A DNA stretch of 19,143 bases from Solibacillus sp045640265 (GTDB lineage Bacteria; Bacillota; Bacilli; Bacillales_A; Planococcaceae): positions 1 to 19,143 of the forward strand of contig JAZUES010000115.1 of NCBI GenBank assembly GCA_045640265.1. Direction: 5' to 3'. Below the pieces are notes generated by a model that was not told the DNA's origin, ran no database searches, and saw only the letters and a list, made by a program, of their open reading frames with translations. A program made the translations under genes and the position numbers. Below are positions 1-7,124 of the stretch, in pieces (positions within the stretch are counted from its first letter, which is position 1; each line of letters starts with the position of its first letter).

Positions 1-1
1 A

Positions 2-1183
2 AAGGAAAATCGCCAACAAATTTCGAACGTAAAAGGCTATAAGTCGGGAGAGTTTGAAATTTATAAGCGTGTGTATAATGACGCGTTGTATCGCACGAAG
101 TATTTGAAGGCGTTAAAATCGCCTGTCAAACTAGAGAAACAATTGAATAATGAGTTGAATCATATGCTTCAAAATCCGTTCTCAAAATTTTTCTCGTGGT
201 GCCTTATTCGTGTGAAAGCTTTATGTTCACTTGTTTTCTTACTGGCAAGCCTATTATGTGGCTCGATGGTAATGGATGAGTGGAAGGCGGCCGATTTACA
301 GCTACCGACACTTGATCCTAATATGACGATTGCAATGAAGCAAACTGCCGACGTTAGTTTAGATGGGCTGCTTCAGTTTTTTAAGGAGAGTCCAGCAAAA
401 CTACAGAGCTTCAATTACGAAGCGCTTTCAAAACAAGCAGATCCAGTCTATGCCAACTATGATATGCCGGAAAATATTGCTTCACCAGAAGAACTAGGAC
501 AAGCGATTGTTGCTCAAATGACTAATTTTGAGCCGCAATTTAATTTAACTGTCGATACCTCAAATATGCCAATGGAGCAAATGCAGGAGCAAGCCTTTAA
601 ATGGATGGAGCAAGAGGAGCCATATATTTCGAGAATGCGCCAGCAATTAAAGTATAAATATTATGATTATGGAACGGTAAACGATGTGCAGTATACAGTA
701 AGCTATGATTTGTCTCCAGAAAAACATGCGCTCATGTTAGGGAAGGTTAAGCAAATTGTGGAGAATATGCCGCCTGGTTTATCGGACGTAGAAAAAGTGA
801 AATATGTGAATGACTATTTAGTATCGCAAACCGTGTATAACTTAAATAGTGTAGACAATCCGTACACACCGTATTCGATATTGATAAATGGCGAAGGCGT
901 ATGCCAAGGCTATGCACTGGCTGCCTATTTACTGTTAAAAGAGATGGATATTGATGTGAGATATGTTACGGGTGATGCGATTCCTGTTGGTGGTCATGCA
1001 TGGAATTTAGTAAAAGTAGATGGTGAGTGGTATCACTTAGATACGACGTGGAATGACCCAATACCTGATCAAGGGAAAAACATACGCTACGATTATTTCT
1101 TACTTGCCGATGCAACAATCAGTAAAGACCACGTTTGGGATACGACCTTATATCCAACAACCAGCAAGACAGATTATTATTAA
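2..1183 (+). CDS. Transglutaminase-like domain membrane protein (5' partial)
   Basis: The reading frame is open from the left edge, so the gene starts outside the window. The GTG at 71 is an internal codon or a weak alternative start, with no ribosome binding site before it. Counting from that GTG, a hydrophobic segment lies at about residues 46-67, followed by a long hydrophilic region and then a C-terminal transglutaminase/papain-like core. The catalytic triad is recognisable as Cys278 in GEGVCQGYA, His309 in GGHAWN and Asp324 in YHLDTTWNDP. The family includes proteases, peptide N-glycanases and crosslinking enzymes, and bacterial members of this type are often exported or membrane-anchored. 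The single N-terminal membrane segment suggests that the catalytic domain faces outside, which is an inference. The substrate is unknown. A strong terminator follows, so the gene ends its transcription unit. Confidence 0.85.
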   Translation, partial: KENRQQISNVKGYKSGEFEIYKRVYNDALYRTKYLKALKSPVKLEKQLNNELNHMLQNPFSKFFSWCLIRVKALCSLVFLLASLLCGSMVMDEWKAADLQLPTLDPNMTIAMKQTADVSLDGLLQFFKESPAKLQSFNYEALSKQADPVYANYDMPENIASPEELGQAIVAQMTNFEPQFNLTVDTSNMPMEQMQEQAFKWMEQEEPYISRMRQQLKYKYYDYGTVNDVQYTVSYDLSPEKHALMLGKVKQIVENMPPGLSDVEKVKYVNDYLVSQTVYNLNSVDNPYTPYSILINGEGVCQGYALAAYLLLKEMDIDVRYVTGDAIPVGGHAWNLVKVDGEWYHLDTTWNDPIPDQGKNIRYDYFLLADATISKDHVWDTTLYPTTSKTDYY

Positions 1184-1200
1184 ATTAGTAACGAACCTAT

Positions 1201-1246
1201 AACATCTTATTGTTAATGAACAAATTAACAATAAGGTGTTGTTTTT
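1201..1246 (+). terminator. Rho-independent terminator after the transglutaminase-like gene
   Basis: A 15-bp stem pairs 1202-1216 with 1225-1239, with a single G-U wobble and an 8-nt loop, and is followed by a T-rich tract at 1240-1246. It lies 18 nt after the stop codon of the upstream gene. Confidence 0.85.
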
Positions 1247-1271
1247 ATGACTAAAAAAGTATGTTTTAGTT

Positions 1272-1279
1272 GGGTTTGT
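1272..1279 (+). repeat. Left 8-bp target-site duplication of the insertion sequence
   Basis: The sequence GGGTTTGT directly abuts the left end of the IS256-family element and is repeated exactly at 2740-2747. Eight to nine bp is the usual duplication size for this family. Confidence 0.85.
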
Positions 1280-1307
1280 GGGACTGTCAATATTTTTGTG
1301 TAAATGA
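1280..1307 (+). repeat. Left terminal inverted repeat of the IS256-family element
   Basis: It begins GGGACTGTC and contains TTTTGTGTAAATGA, which is found inverted at the right end (2712-2739). The outer half is less well conserved between the two ends. Confidence 0.85.
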
Positions 1308-1375
1308 CTTTTCAACCTTTCAAGGTAGATGGCCACTTTTGTATTCAAATAGACTTGTTCGAAGCTTTGATTTGA

Positions 1376-1409
1376 ATGTCTAGGAAAGGGCTAGCCCTTT
1401 CCTAGACAT
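1376..1409. repeat. Perfect 34-bp palindrome inside the insertion sequence
   Basis: Positions 1376-1392 are the exact reverse complement of 1393-1409, with no spacer. Partly matched flanks extend the symmetry to about 1369-1416. It lies between the transposase stop codon and the left terminal repeat. No T-tract follows on the minus strand, so it is not a standard intrinsic terminator. It could form a strong RNA hairpin at the end of the transposase transcript, or a DNA cruciform. Confidence 0.85.
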
Positions 1410-1435
1410 CCAAATTTCGCGCTGGCTCGTCCCGG

Positions 1436-2632
1436 TTAGTTTGTCGGTTCGTGCAGTTGCTCAAACATCTCTTCTAGTTTTGCACGGGCCTGATTAAAAC
1501 CGATGTGACAACGTGTGGCGAAACGTTGATTGTAGTCTTCGAACTGTGCCACTAAGAAGCGTTCCAGTGATTCTTCGTTCGGAAACTGTTCCTTACGCTT
1601 CGTATATTTTTTGATTTGTTTATTAAAAGATTCAATTAGATTTGTCGAGTAGATGCTTCGCCAAATCGCTTTCGGAAATTGATAAAACGTTAGTAAATAC
1701 GGATTATCAAGTAAGCTTTGCGTAACTTTTTTATACGATTTTCCCCATTTATCACAGAACTGTTGAAGTGCTAGCTCAGCTGCTTCGGCGTCCTTTGCCT
1801 GGTGAATCGTTTTAAAATCTTCACACACTTCTTTGCGATCTTCTACGCGCACTTTATGCATGATATTGCGACCGACATGAACTAAACATACTTGATATTT
1901 GGCCTTTGGAAAGACACTAATAACAGCGTCAGCCATGCCTTTTAAGCCGTCTGATACGAATAATAAGACGTCTTCTACACCACGGTCTTTCAGCTCTTCT
2001 AGTAGCTCTTTCCAGTTGTAAGCAGACTCCGTTGGGGCAATCGTGTAAGCGAGCACTTCTTTAGAGCCGTCTTCGCGAATACCAACAGCGATATAGACCG
2101 CTTCCTTTGACACCGTATCACGACGCACGGCAATATACGTTGCGTCTAAATACACGCATACATAGCGATTGTGCAGCGAACGTTTATTAAACGCTTCAAC
2201 CGTTTCTGATACAGCTTTTGTCATGTTTGAAATCGTTTGTGGCGTATAATGATGCCCGTACATTTTCTCGATTAATTGCGCGATTTCAGACATCGTAATC
2301 CCTTTTTTAAACAGGTGAATCACGGTATCTTCTAACGTATCGTTTGAGCGCTTATACGGAGCCACTGTCTGTTGTTTGAACTCGCCATTACGATCACGAG
2401 GGATTTGAATCGCTAAATCACCGTACTCCGTGTGAAGTGTACGCGAATAAGACCCATTGCGTGAGTTGCCTGAATTAAAGCCGATACGATCATATTTTTC
2501 ATAATCAAGAAATTCGGTTAGTTCTGTCGCCAGTAGCGAATTGATTGCCATTTCCAAGTGCGAACGAAAAACCTCGGTAATATCTTGTTTTTTCACTAGT
2601 GCATCGACAATTTCTGTTGTAAACTGATTCAT
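1436..2632 (-). CDS. IS256-family DDE transposase
   Basis: This 398-residue protein has the usual length for the IS256 (Mutator-like) family, whose members catalyse copy-out/paste-in transposition through a circular intermediate. The DDE triad is visible as Asp163 in YLDATY, Asp228 in FVSDGLKG and Glu334 in NLIESFN, with the C-x2-H motif (Cys249, His252) between the second Asp and the Glu. The N-terminal part carries the family's GNSRNG-type segment near residues 55-60. The ATG at 2632 is preceded by the minus-strand ribosome binding site AAGAGG at 8 nt. That site is part of a stem-loop, which should reduce translation from read-through transcripts. No frameshift or missing catalytic residue is seen, so the enzyme is probably functional. 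Confidence 0.95.
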   Translation of the reverse strand: MNQFTTEIVDALVKKQDITEVFRSHLEMAINSLLATELTEFLDYEKYDRIGFNSGNSRNGSYSRTLHTEYGDLAIQIPRDRNGEFKQQTVAPYKRSNDTLEDTVIHLFKKGITMSEIAQLIEKMYGHHYTPQTISNMTKAVSETVEAFNKRSLHNRYVCVYLDATYIAVRRDTVSKEAVYIAVGIREDGSKEVLAYTIAPTESAYNWKELLEELKDRGVEDVLLFVSDGLKGMADAVISVFPKAKYQVCLVHVGRNIMHKVRVEDRKEVCEDFKTIHQAKDAEAAELALQQFCDKWGKSYKKVTQSLLDNPYLLTFYQFPKAIWRSIYSTNLIESFNKQIKKYTKRKEQFPNEESLERFLVAQFEDYNQRFATRCHIGFNQARAKLEEMFEQLHEPTN

Positions 2633-2634
2633 AG

Positions 2635-2694
2635 GGAAGACCTCTTTTCTAGGATTGGTTGTGGTGACTTAATTCTACCAAGAAAAGGTCTTCC
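2635..2694 (-). promoter_or_regulatory. Stem-loop covering the transposase ribosome binding site
   Basis: On the minus strand, 2681-2694 pairs with 2635-2650. There is an 8-bp GC-containing base (GGAAGACC with GGTCTTCC) plus six more pairs after a 2-nt bulge, with a loop of about 30 nt. The AAGAGG ribosome binding site lies inside the 3' arm. Similar sequestering hairpins limit transposase synthesis from external promoters in IS10 and IS50. That function here is an inference from structure. Confidence 0.55.
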
Positions 2695-2711
2695 TTTTTT
2701 ATTGAAATTTT

Positions 2712-2739
2712 TCATTTACACAAAATATTTTATACTCTC
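2712..2739 (-). repeat. Right terminal inverted repeat of the IS256-family element
   Basis: Read on the minus strand it starts GAGAGTATAAAA and continues TATTTTGTGTAAATGA, whose last 14 bases are identical to the matching part of the left end. Confidence 0.85.
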
Positions 2740-2747
2740 GGGTTTGT
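2740..2747 (+). repeat. Right 8-bp target-site duplication of the insertion sequence
   Basis: This is an exact copy of GGGTTTGT at 1272-1279, immediately outside the right end of the element. Confidence 0.85.
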
Positions 2748-2798
2748 AAATTAAGTGCTACTACCGGTTTTTTTGACTGTGAAAACGTTAGAAATACA

Positions 2799-2827
2799 TT
2801 GACAATTATTTGAATAAGATATATATT
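2799..2827 (+). promoter_or_regulatory. Sigma-A promoter of the siderophore transport operon
   Basis: A perfect -35 box TTGACA (2799-2804) and the -10 box TATATT (2822-2827) are 17 bp apart. The predicted start point near 2834 sits at the edge of the Fur box. The right end of the insertion sequence lies about 60 bp upstream of the -35, so the promoter was not broken by the insertion. Confidence 0.8.
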
Positions 2828-2834
2828 ACATGAT

Positions 2835-2853
2835 GGCAATGATAATCATTATC
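2835..2853. promoter_or_regulatory. Fur box (iron-responsive operator)
   Basis: The site matches the 19-bp Fur consensus GATAATGATAATCATTATC at 17 of 19 positions, differing only at positions 2 and 3. It lies directly downstream of the -10 box. Bound Fur-Fe2+ would block initiation, so the operon should be induced when iron is scarce. Confidence 0.9.
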
Positions 2854-2884
2854 AATGTTATCAAAATATAGGAGTGAAATTCTA

Positions 2885-3943
2885 ATGAATTCAAAAAGAC
2901 ATTTTTCATTAATAACAATGTTATTAATTTCGATTCTGTCTCTTGCACTTGTTGGCTGTTCTGATTCTGACTCGAATAAGGATAAAGAAAGTACAGCTTC
3001 AGAAGCAAAAGATTCAGAAACAACTGCAACAGAATATCCAATCACAATCAAACACGCATTAGGCGAAACAGTTATTGAAGAAAAACCAGAGCGCGTTGCG
3101 ACAATTTCTTGGGCGAACCAAGACGTAGCATTAGCACTTGGTGTTGTACCAGTTGGTTTCTCTGCAGCAAACTACGGTGTTCAAGATGATAGTGGTATGC
3201 TTCCTTGGACTGCAGAAAAGTTAAAAGAACTTGGTGAAGAAAATCCAAACATCTACCAAGATACAGATGGTTTAGACTTTGAAGCAATTGCAGATTCAAA
3301 TCCAGATGTAATTCTTGCTGCTTATTCAGGTATTACTCAAGAAGAGTACGATACATTAAGCGAAATTGCTCCAGTTATTCCATACCAAAAAACTCCTTGG
3401 GTAGCTTCATGGCGCGATCAAATTACTTATAACTCAATGGCAATGGGTATGGCAGAACAAGGTAAACAACTGATTGCCGATACAGAAAAATTAATTGCTG
3501 ATAAAGCAAATGAACACCCTGAAATTAAAGGCTTAAAAGCAGCATTCGCTATGTTCAATGCAACAGACTTATCTAAGTTCTACGTTTATACACCAGCAGA
3601 TCCACGTGGTGAACTTCTTAAAGAATTAGGCATGGAATATCCTGAAGGCGTTAAAGCACAAGTTGCTGATCAAGAAAGCTTCTACATCGAATTAAGTGCT
3701 GAAAATGCAGATGCTTTAAACGATACGGACATTTTCGTCGCATATGGTGATGACAATACATTAGCTGCATTACAAGCTGATCCAATTCTAGGTAAAGTAC
3801 CAGCTATTCAAAAAGGGAATGTTGTGATTATTGCTGACAATACACCTCTTGCAGCAGCTGGTAACCCGAACCCACTTTCAATTCAATACACAATTGATGA
3901 GTATGTTTCTTTAATCTCTGATGTTGCGAAAAAGATGAAATAA
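2885..3943 (+). CDS. Iron-siderophore ABC transporter substrate-binding lipoprotein (FepB-like)
   Basis: This lipoprotein is the extracellular binding component of the ferric-siderophore importer encoded by this operon. The start at 2885 has the ribosome binding site AGGAG ten nt upstream. It gives a lipoprotein signal peptide: MNSKRHF, a hydrophobic stretch, then the lipobox LVGC with Cys25 as the lipidated residue. The frame is also open from an ATG at 2855, but that start would place the ribosome binding site inside the gene and spoil the signal peptide. After a Ser/Asp/Lys-rich linker (26-52) comes a class III (Peripla_BP_2) fold, with the opening ITIKHALGETVIEEKPERVA typical of the family. 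The wording of the mature domain recalls the FepB/desferrioxamine-type group more than FhuD, so the ligand class is open. It is encoded directly upstream of the two permeases. Confidence 0.93.
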   Translation: MNSKRHFSLITMLLISILSLALVGCSDSDSNKDKESTASEAKDSETTATEYPITIKHALGETVIEEKPERVATISWANQDVALALGVVPVGFSAANYGVQDDSGMLPWTAEKLKELGEENPNIYQDTDGLDFEAIADSNPDVILAAYSGITQEEYDTLSEIAPVIPYQKTPWVASWRDQITYNSMAMGMAEQGKQLIADTEKLIADKANEHPEIKGLKAAFAMFNATDLSKFYVYTPADPRGELLKELGMEYPEGVKAQVADQESFYIELSAENADALNDTDIFVAYGDDNTLAALQADPILGKVPAIQKGNVVIIADNTPLAAAGNPNPLSIQYTIDEYVSLISDVAKKMK

Positions 3944-3944
3944 T

Positions 3945-4979
3945 ATGAATAAATTATCCGTATCAGAAAAACGGCAAGTTCTCATGCCACGTAACTTAAT
4001 AACAGTATGTATCCTTTTAGTAATTTTACTTGTTGTTTGTATCGTCGCTTCACTTGCATTTGGCTCTCGGATAATTAGTGTAGCTGATCTGATGGATGGA
4101 CTATTCCATCCATCTGTTCAGTCTCATGAAGCCGTGGTTGTTCGACAAAGAATTGTTCGAACAATTTTTTGTTTCATGTGCGGTGCTGCACTAGGTGTTT
4201 CAGGAGCATTAATGCAATCCGTAACGCGCAACCCAATAGCAGATCCAAGTATTTTAGGTGTCAACACAGGGGCATCTCTTTTTGTCGTTTGTGGGATTGC
4301 CTTTTTAAATATTAGTTCGGCTGGACAATATATTTGGCTTGCAATAGCGGGGGCCTTTATCACCGCTATTTTTGTATTTGGTATTGGTTCGATGGGCAGT
4401 AGCGGGGCAACACCTTTGAAGCTTGTTTTAGCAGGTGCTGCGACGAGTGCGATTTTATCATCACTTGTTGTTGCCGTGATGATTCCACGATCTAACGTTA
4501 TGGACCAATTTCGATTTTGGCAAGTCGGTAGTGTGGGCTCAGGTAACTGGGATTCCATCTCATTATTTATTCCGTTTTTAATTGTCGGAATTGTCATCGC
4601 CATTTTCACAGCGCCTGCATTAAATGCACTCGCATTAGGTGATGAGGTTGCGAAGGGGTTAGGCGTACGTACGGGGACAATTCGAATGATTGCCGCACTT
4701 GGCGGTGTTTTATTATGTGGTGTGGCAACTGCATTAGCAGGGCCGATTGGTTTTATCGGCTTACTAGCGACACACGTTATCCGTTTAATAATTGGTCCAG
4801 ATTTACGTTATGTTATCCCAATGTCCGCTCTATCAGGTGCCATTATTTTAACGATATCCGATGTTTTAGGCCGACTTCTTGGCAGTCCAAGCGAACTTGA
4901 AGTTGGAATTGTGACAGCCTTTGTTGGGGCACCAATTTTAATATTAATTACAATGAAAGCGAAAATGCGTGCGATATGA
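3945..4979 (+). CDS. FecCD-family siderophore ABC permease, subunit 1 (FepD-like)
   Basis: This is a 344-residue polytopic membrane protein of the FecCD/BtuC family, which forms half of the transmembrane channel for ferric siderophores. It has a cytoplasmic N-terminus, a first membrane helix at about residues 18-39 and roughly ten hydrophobic segments in all. Family motifs include GAALGVSGALMQSVTRNPIADPSILG near residues 80-105 and GPIGFIGLLATHVIR near 265-280, in the region that contacts the ATPase. It starts 1 nt after the lipoprotein stop codon with no strong ribosome binding site, which points to translational coupling. Its stop overlaps the next start codon in ATGA. Together with the following permease it forms the expected heterodimer. 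Confidence 0.93.
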   Translation: MNKLSVSEKRQVLMPRNLITVCILLVILLVVCIVASLAFGSRIISVADLMDGLFHPSVQSHEAVVVRQRIVRTIFCFMCGAALGVSGALMQSVTRNPIADPSILGVNTGASLFVVCGIAFLNISSAGQYIWLAIAGAFITAIFVFGIGSMGSSGATPLKLVLAGAATSAILSSLVVAVMIPRSNVMDQFRFWQVGSVGSGNWDSISLFIPFLIVGIVIAIFTAPALNALALGDEVAKGLGVRTGTIRMIAALGGVLLCGVATALAGPIGFIGLLATHVIRLIIGPDLRYVIPMSALSGAIILTISDVLGRLLGSPSELEVGIVTAFVGAPILILITMKAKMRAI

Positions 4980-6007
4980 TAAATGAAACGATTAATTCGA
5001 TTAGAGGTTCTAGGTTAAAAAGACGTCGCCGTTTTATCATGACGACTACAGTGCTAGCAATCATTACATTAGCACTTTGTTGTGCAATGCTTATGTTAGG
5101 AAACACGATTTATCCAGTGAAAGATGTAATTCGTGTGTTATTAGGTGAAGAAGTAAAAGGGGCGACCTTTACAGTAGGTACACTACGTTTGCCAAGAATG
5201 CTTGCGGGTCTATTTGCAGGATTTGCCTTTGGTGTCGGTGGCTACATATTCCAAACGATGTTACTAAATCCACTTGCCAATCCTAATGTTATCGGGATTA
5301 CATCAGGTTCTAGTGCAGCGGCTGTATTTTGTATCATCATATTGCATGCGAACAATACGGTTGTATCAATTGCTTCGGTTGTCGGAGGACTTGTAACGGC
5401 AATCGTTATTTATTTATTAGCAAAGGGAACTTCCTTTTCAATTGGAAGATTAATATTAGTTGGGATTGGTATTCAGGCCATGTTGACTGCGGTCATTAAC
5501 TACTTAATGTTAATCGGAAAAACAAATGATATTCCAACAGCAATGCGATGGTTAAGTGGTAGCTTAAACGGAGCGAAGTTGGAAAATCTTTATCCACTAA
5601 TTTTTGCGGTAATCGTATTCACGCCTATTATTTTGTTTTTCGGAAAACGATTAGAAATGCTTGAGCTTGGGGAACAAGCGGCAACTTCACTTGGGGTTGA
5701 TACGAATAAGACAAGGGTGATACTGATTGTTTGTTCGGTGCTGATCCTTGCATTAGCAACTGCAGCAACGGGCCCAATCGCATTTGTTGCGTTTCTTTCT
5801 GGACCAATTGCCAAAAAATTAGTGGGTGTTGGATTTTCGAATATACTTCCTGCTGGCTTGATTGGGGTCATATTAGTATTAGCATCAGATCTTATCGGAC
5901 AATTTGCATTTGTTGCGAGATACCCAGTAGGTGTCATCACGGGTATTTTGGGTGCACCTTACTTGATTTATTTACTAATTCGAATCAATCGAAAGGGAGA
6001 TTTATAA
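4976..6007 (+). CDS. FecCD-family siderophore ABC permease, subunit 2 (FepG-like)
   Basis: This 343-residue protein is the second FecCD/BtuC-type permease and partner of the preceding one. A basic N-terminal segment (RGSRLKRRRR) precedes the first membrane helix, and about ten hydrophobic helices follow. It repeats the family landmarks GGYIFQTMLLNPLANPNVIG (near residue 90) and TGPIAFVAFLSGPIAKKL (near residue 265). The gene overlaps its upstream neighbour by 4 nt, and its TAA is followed immediately by the ATG of the ATPase gene, so all four proteins should be made from one message. Siderophore specificity cannot be told from the permease alone. Confidence 0.92.
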   Translation: MINETINSIRGSRLKRRRRFIMTTTVLAIITLALCCAMLMLGNTIYPVKDVIRVLLGEEVKGATFTVGTLRLPRMLAGLFAGFAFGVGGYIFQTMLLNPLANPNVIGITSGSSAAAVFCIIILHANNTVVSIASVVGGLVTAIVIYLLAKGTSFSIGRLILVGIGIQAMLTAVINYLMLIGKTNDIPTAMRWLSGSLNGAKLENLYPLIFAVIVFTPIILFFGKRLEMLELGEQAATSLGVDTNKTRVILIVCSVLILALATAATGPIAFVAFLSGPIAKKLVGVGFSNILPAGLIGVILVLASDLIGQFAFVARYPVGVITGILGAPYLIYLLIRINRKGDL

Positions 6008-6817
6008 ATGAAACCAACGCACATATTTCAAGCAGAAAATATTACGGCGGGCTATGACAATAAAATGATTTTACAGGATATCAGTCTTACCATTCCGAGC
6101 AATAAAATAAGCATTATTATCGGTGCAAATGGCTGTGGGAAATCGACGCTGTTAAAAACGATGGCTCGCCTCATTAAGCCAACTTCGGGCCAAGTGACAT
6201 TAGACGGTAAACCAATCAATAAAATTCCACCAAAGCGCTTAGCTTGTGTTTTAGGCCTATTACCGCAATCACCAATCGTGCCAGAGGGAATTACGGTAGC
6301 GGATTTAGTTGGTCGAGGAAGATTCCCACACCAAACCTTTTTAAAAGGCTGGACAAAACAAGATTATGAAGCCGTTGCAGAGGCAATGGAAATCATGAAT
6401 ATTACCGAATTTGCTGATCGTAATATTGATGAGCTTTCTGGTGGACAAAGACAACGTGTTTGGATTGCGATGGCACTTGCCCAACAAACCGATATTTTAT
6501 TTTTAGATGAGCCGACAACGTATTTAGATATTACTTATCAAGTGGAAATTTTAGATATGCTAACGGATCTCAATCGAAAATACGGGACAACGATTGTGAT
6601 GGTGCTTCACGATATTAACTTATCGGCACGTTATGCAGATCATATTTTTGCAGTCCATCAAGGAAAATTAGTAGCGGAAGGAACACCGGAAGAGGTAGTT
6701 TCAAGCACGTTAATTCAAGATATTTTTGGTTTGAAATCTTTAGTCATTCAAGACCCTGTGTCCGATTCTCCGTCTGTTGTACCGATTGGACGACATCATA
6801 ATCAACTAGATATGTGA
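6008..6817 (+). CDS. Siderophore ABC transporter ATPase (FepC/FecE-like)
   Basis: This is the cytoplasmic ATPase that powers the importer. All nucleotide-binding motifs are intact in 269 residues: Walker A GANGCGKST (39-47), the Q-loop around LLPQSP, the ABC signature LSGGQ (143-147), Walker B ILFLDE (163-168) and the switch His201 in VLHD. The length and the GRGRFPHQ segment match the FepC/FecE group of ferric-siderophore ATPases. The ribosome binding site AAGGGAG lies about 8 nt before the ATG, which abuts the stop codon of the second permease. The gene ends the Fur-controlled operon and is followed by a terminator. No reductase or siderophore synthesis gene is linked, so the siderophore may be taken from other organisms or made from a distant locus. 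Confidence 0.95.
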   Translation: MKPTHIFQAENITAGYDNKMILQDISLTIPSNKISIIIGANGCGKSTLLKTMARLIKPTSGQVTLDGKPINKIPPKRLACVLGLLPQSPIVPEGITVADLVGRGRFPHQTFLKGWTKQDYEAVAEAMEIMNITEFADRNIDELSGGQRQRVWIAMALAQQTDILFLDEPTTYLDITYQVEILDMLTDLNRKYGTTIVMVLHDINLSARYADHIFAVHQGKLVAEGTPEEVVSSTLIQDIFGLKSLVIQDPVSDSPSVVPIGRHHNQLDM

Positions 6818-6841
6818 CTCCTAAATAAAAAATAGTGTGAC

Positions 6842-6890
6842 AATCAAAAGCGAACTTTCCAAATAATTTTGGTTAGTTCGTTTTTTGATT
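6842..6890. terminator. Terminator of the siderophore operon (possibly bidirectional)
   Basis: A long near-perfect stem pairs AATCAAAAGCGAACT with AGTTCGTTTTTTGATT around a loop of about 17 nt. A-rich sequence on one side and T-rich sequence on the other could serve either strand. Confidence 0.75.
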
Positions 6891-6961
6891 AAAACTTAGT
6901 GATTCATTATAAGAGGCTGAAAAGTATTTACCCAAAAGCATCGACACTATCAAAAGGCAAG

Positions 6962-6990
6962 TTGTATTTTGTAAATATATAATATATATT
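6962..6990 (+). promoter_or_regulatory. Candidate sigma-A promoter for the inositol-dehydrogenase-like gene
   Basis: TTGTAT (6962-6967) and TATATT (6985-6990) are separated by 17 bp. An AT-rich inverted repeat (6995-7001 with 7007-7013) lies right at the expected start point and could be an operator. The rest of the stretch between the terminator and 7124 holds no recognisable gene. The leader would be about 130 nt. Confidence 0.45.
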
Positions 6991-7124
6991 ATGGATAATA
7001 ATGGTTTTATTATTTGATAGAGCTGATCCGAAGTGATAACTAGATGAGGGATTTTAGTGGCTTTATTGAAAAGCTATGCATCGTTAACAATGTAAAGACA
7101 AATATGGATTGAGGGGGAAGTTTA

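Larger units (their letters stand above)
1280..2739 (-). mobile_element. Complete IS256-family insertion sequence (1460 bp)
   Basis: The element carries one transposase gene on the minus strand between imperfect terminal inverted repeats at 1280-1307 and 2712-2739, which match at 21 of 28 positions. The inner parts are identical and contain TGTGTAAA, a block also present in IS256 ends as I recall them. An exact 8-bp target duplication flanks it, and the transposase frame is unbroken, so the insertion looks recent and possibly still mobile. It sits between the terminator of the transglutaminase-like gene and the promoter of the siderophore operon, and breaks neither. Two structures inside it stand out: a perfect 34-bp palindrome downstream of the transposase and a hairpin covering the transposase ribosome binding site. 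Confidence 0.92.

Noticed and set aside
71..73. GTG at 71 as the true start of the transglutaminase-like gene
   Set aside because: The frame is open to the window edge and no ribosome binding site precedes the GTG, so a start outside the window is more likely.
1148..1348. Minus-strand open frame across the terminator and the left IS end
   Set aside because: It crosses a terminator and a transposon boundary and shows no protein-like features.
2855..2884. Upstream ATG as start of the siderophore-binding lipoprotein
   Set aside because: It starts right after the Fur box, has no ribosome binding site of its own and would bury the real one. The start at 2885 gives a proper lipoprotein signal.
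7044..7112. 22-codon ORF upstream of the inositol-dehydrogenase-like gene
   Set aside because: It has no clear ribosome binding site, and its end overlaps the ribosome binding site of the real gene; it could be chance.
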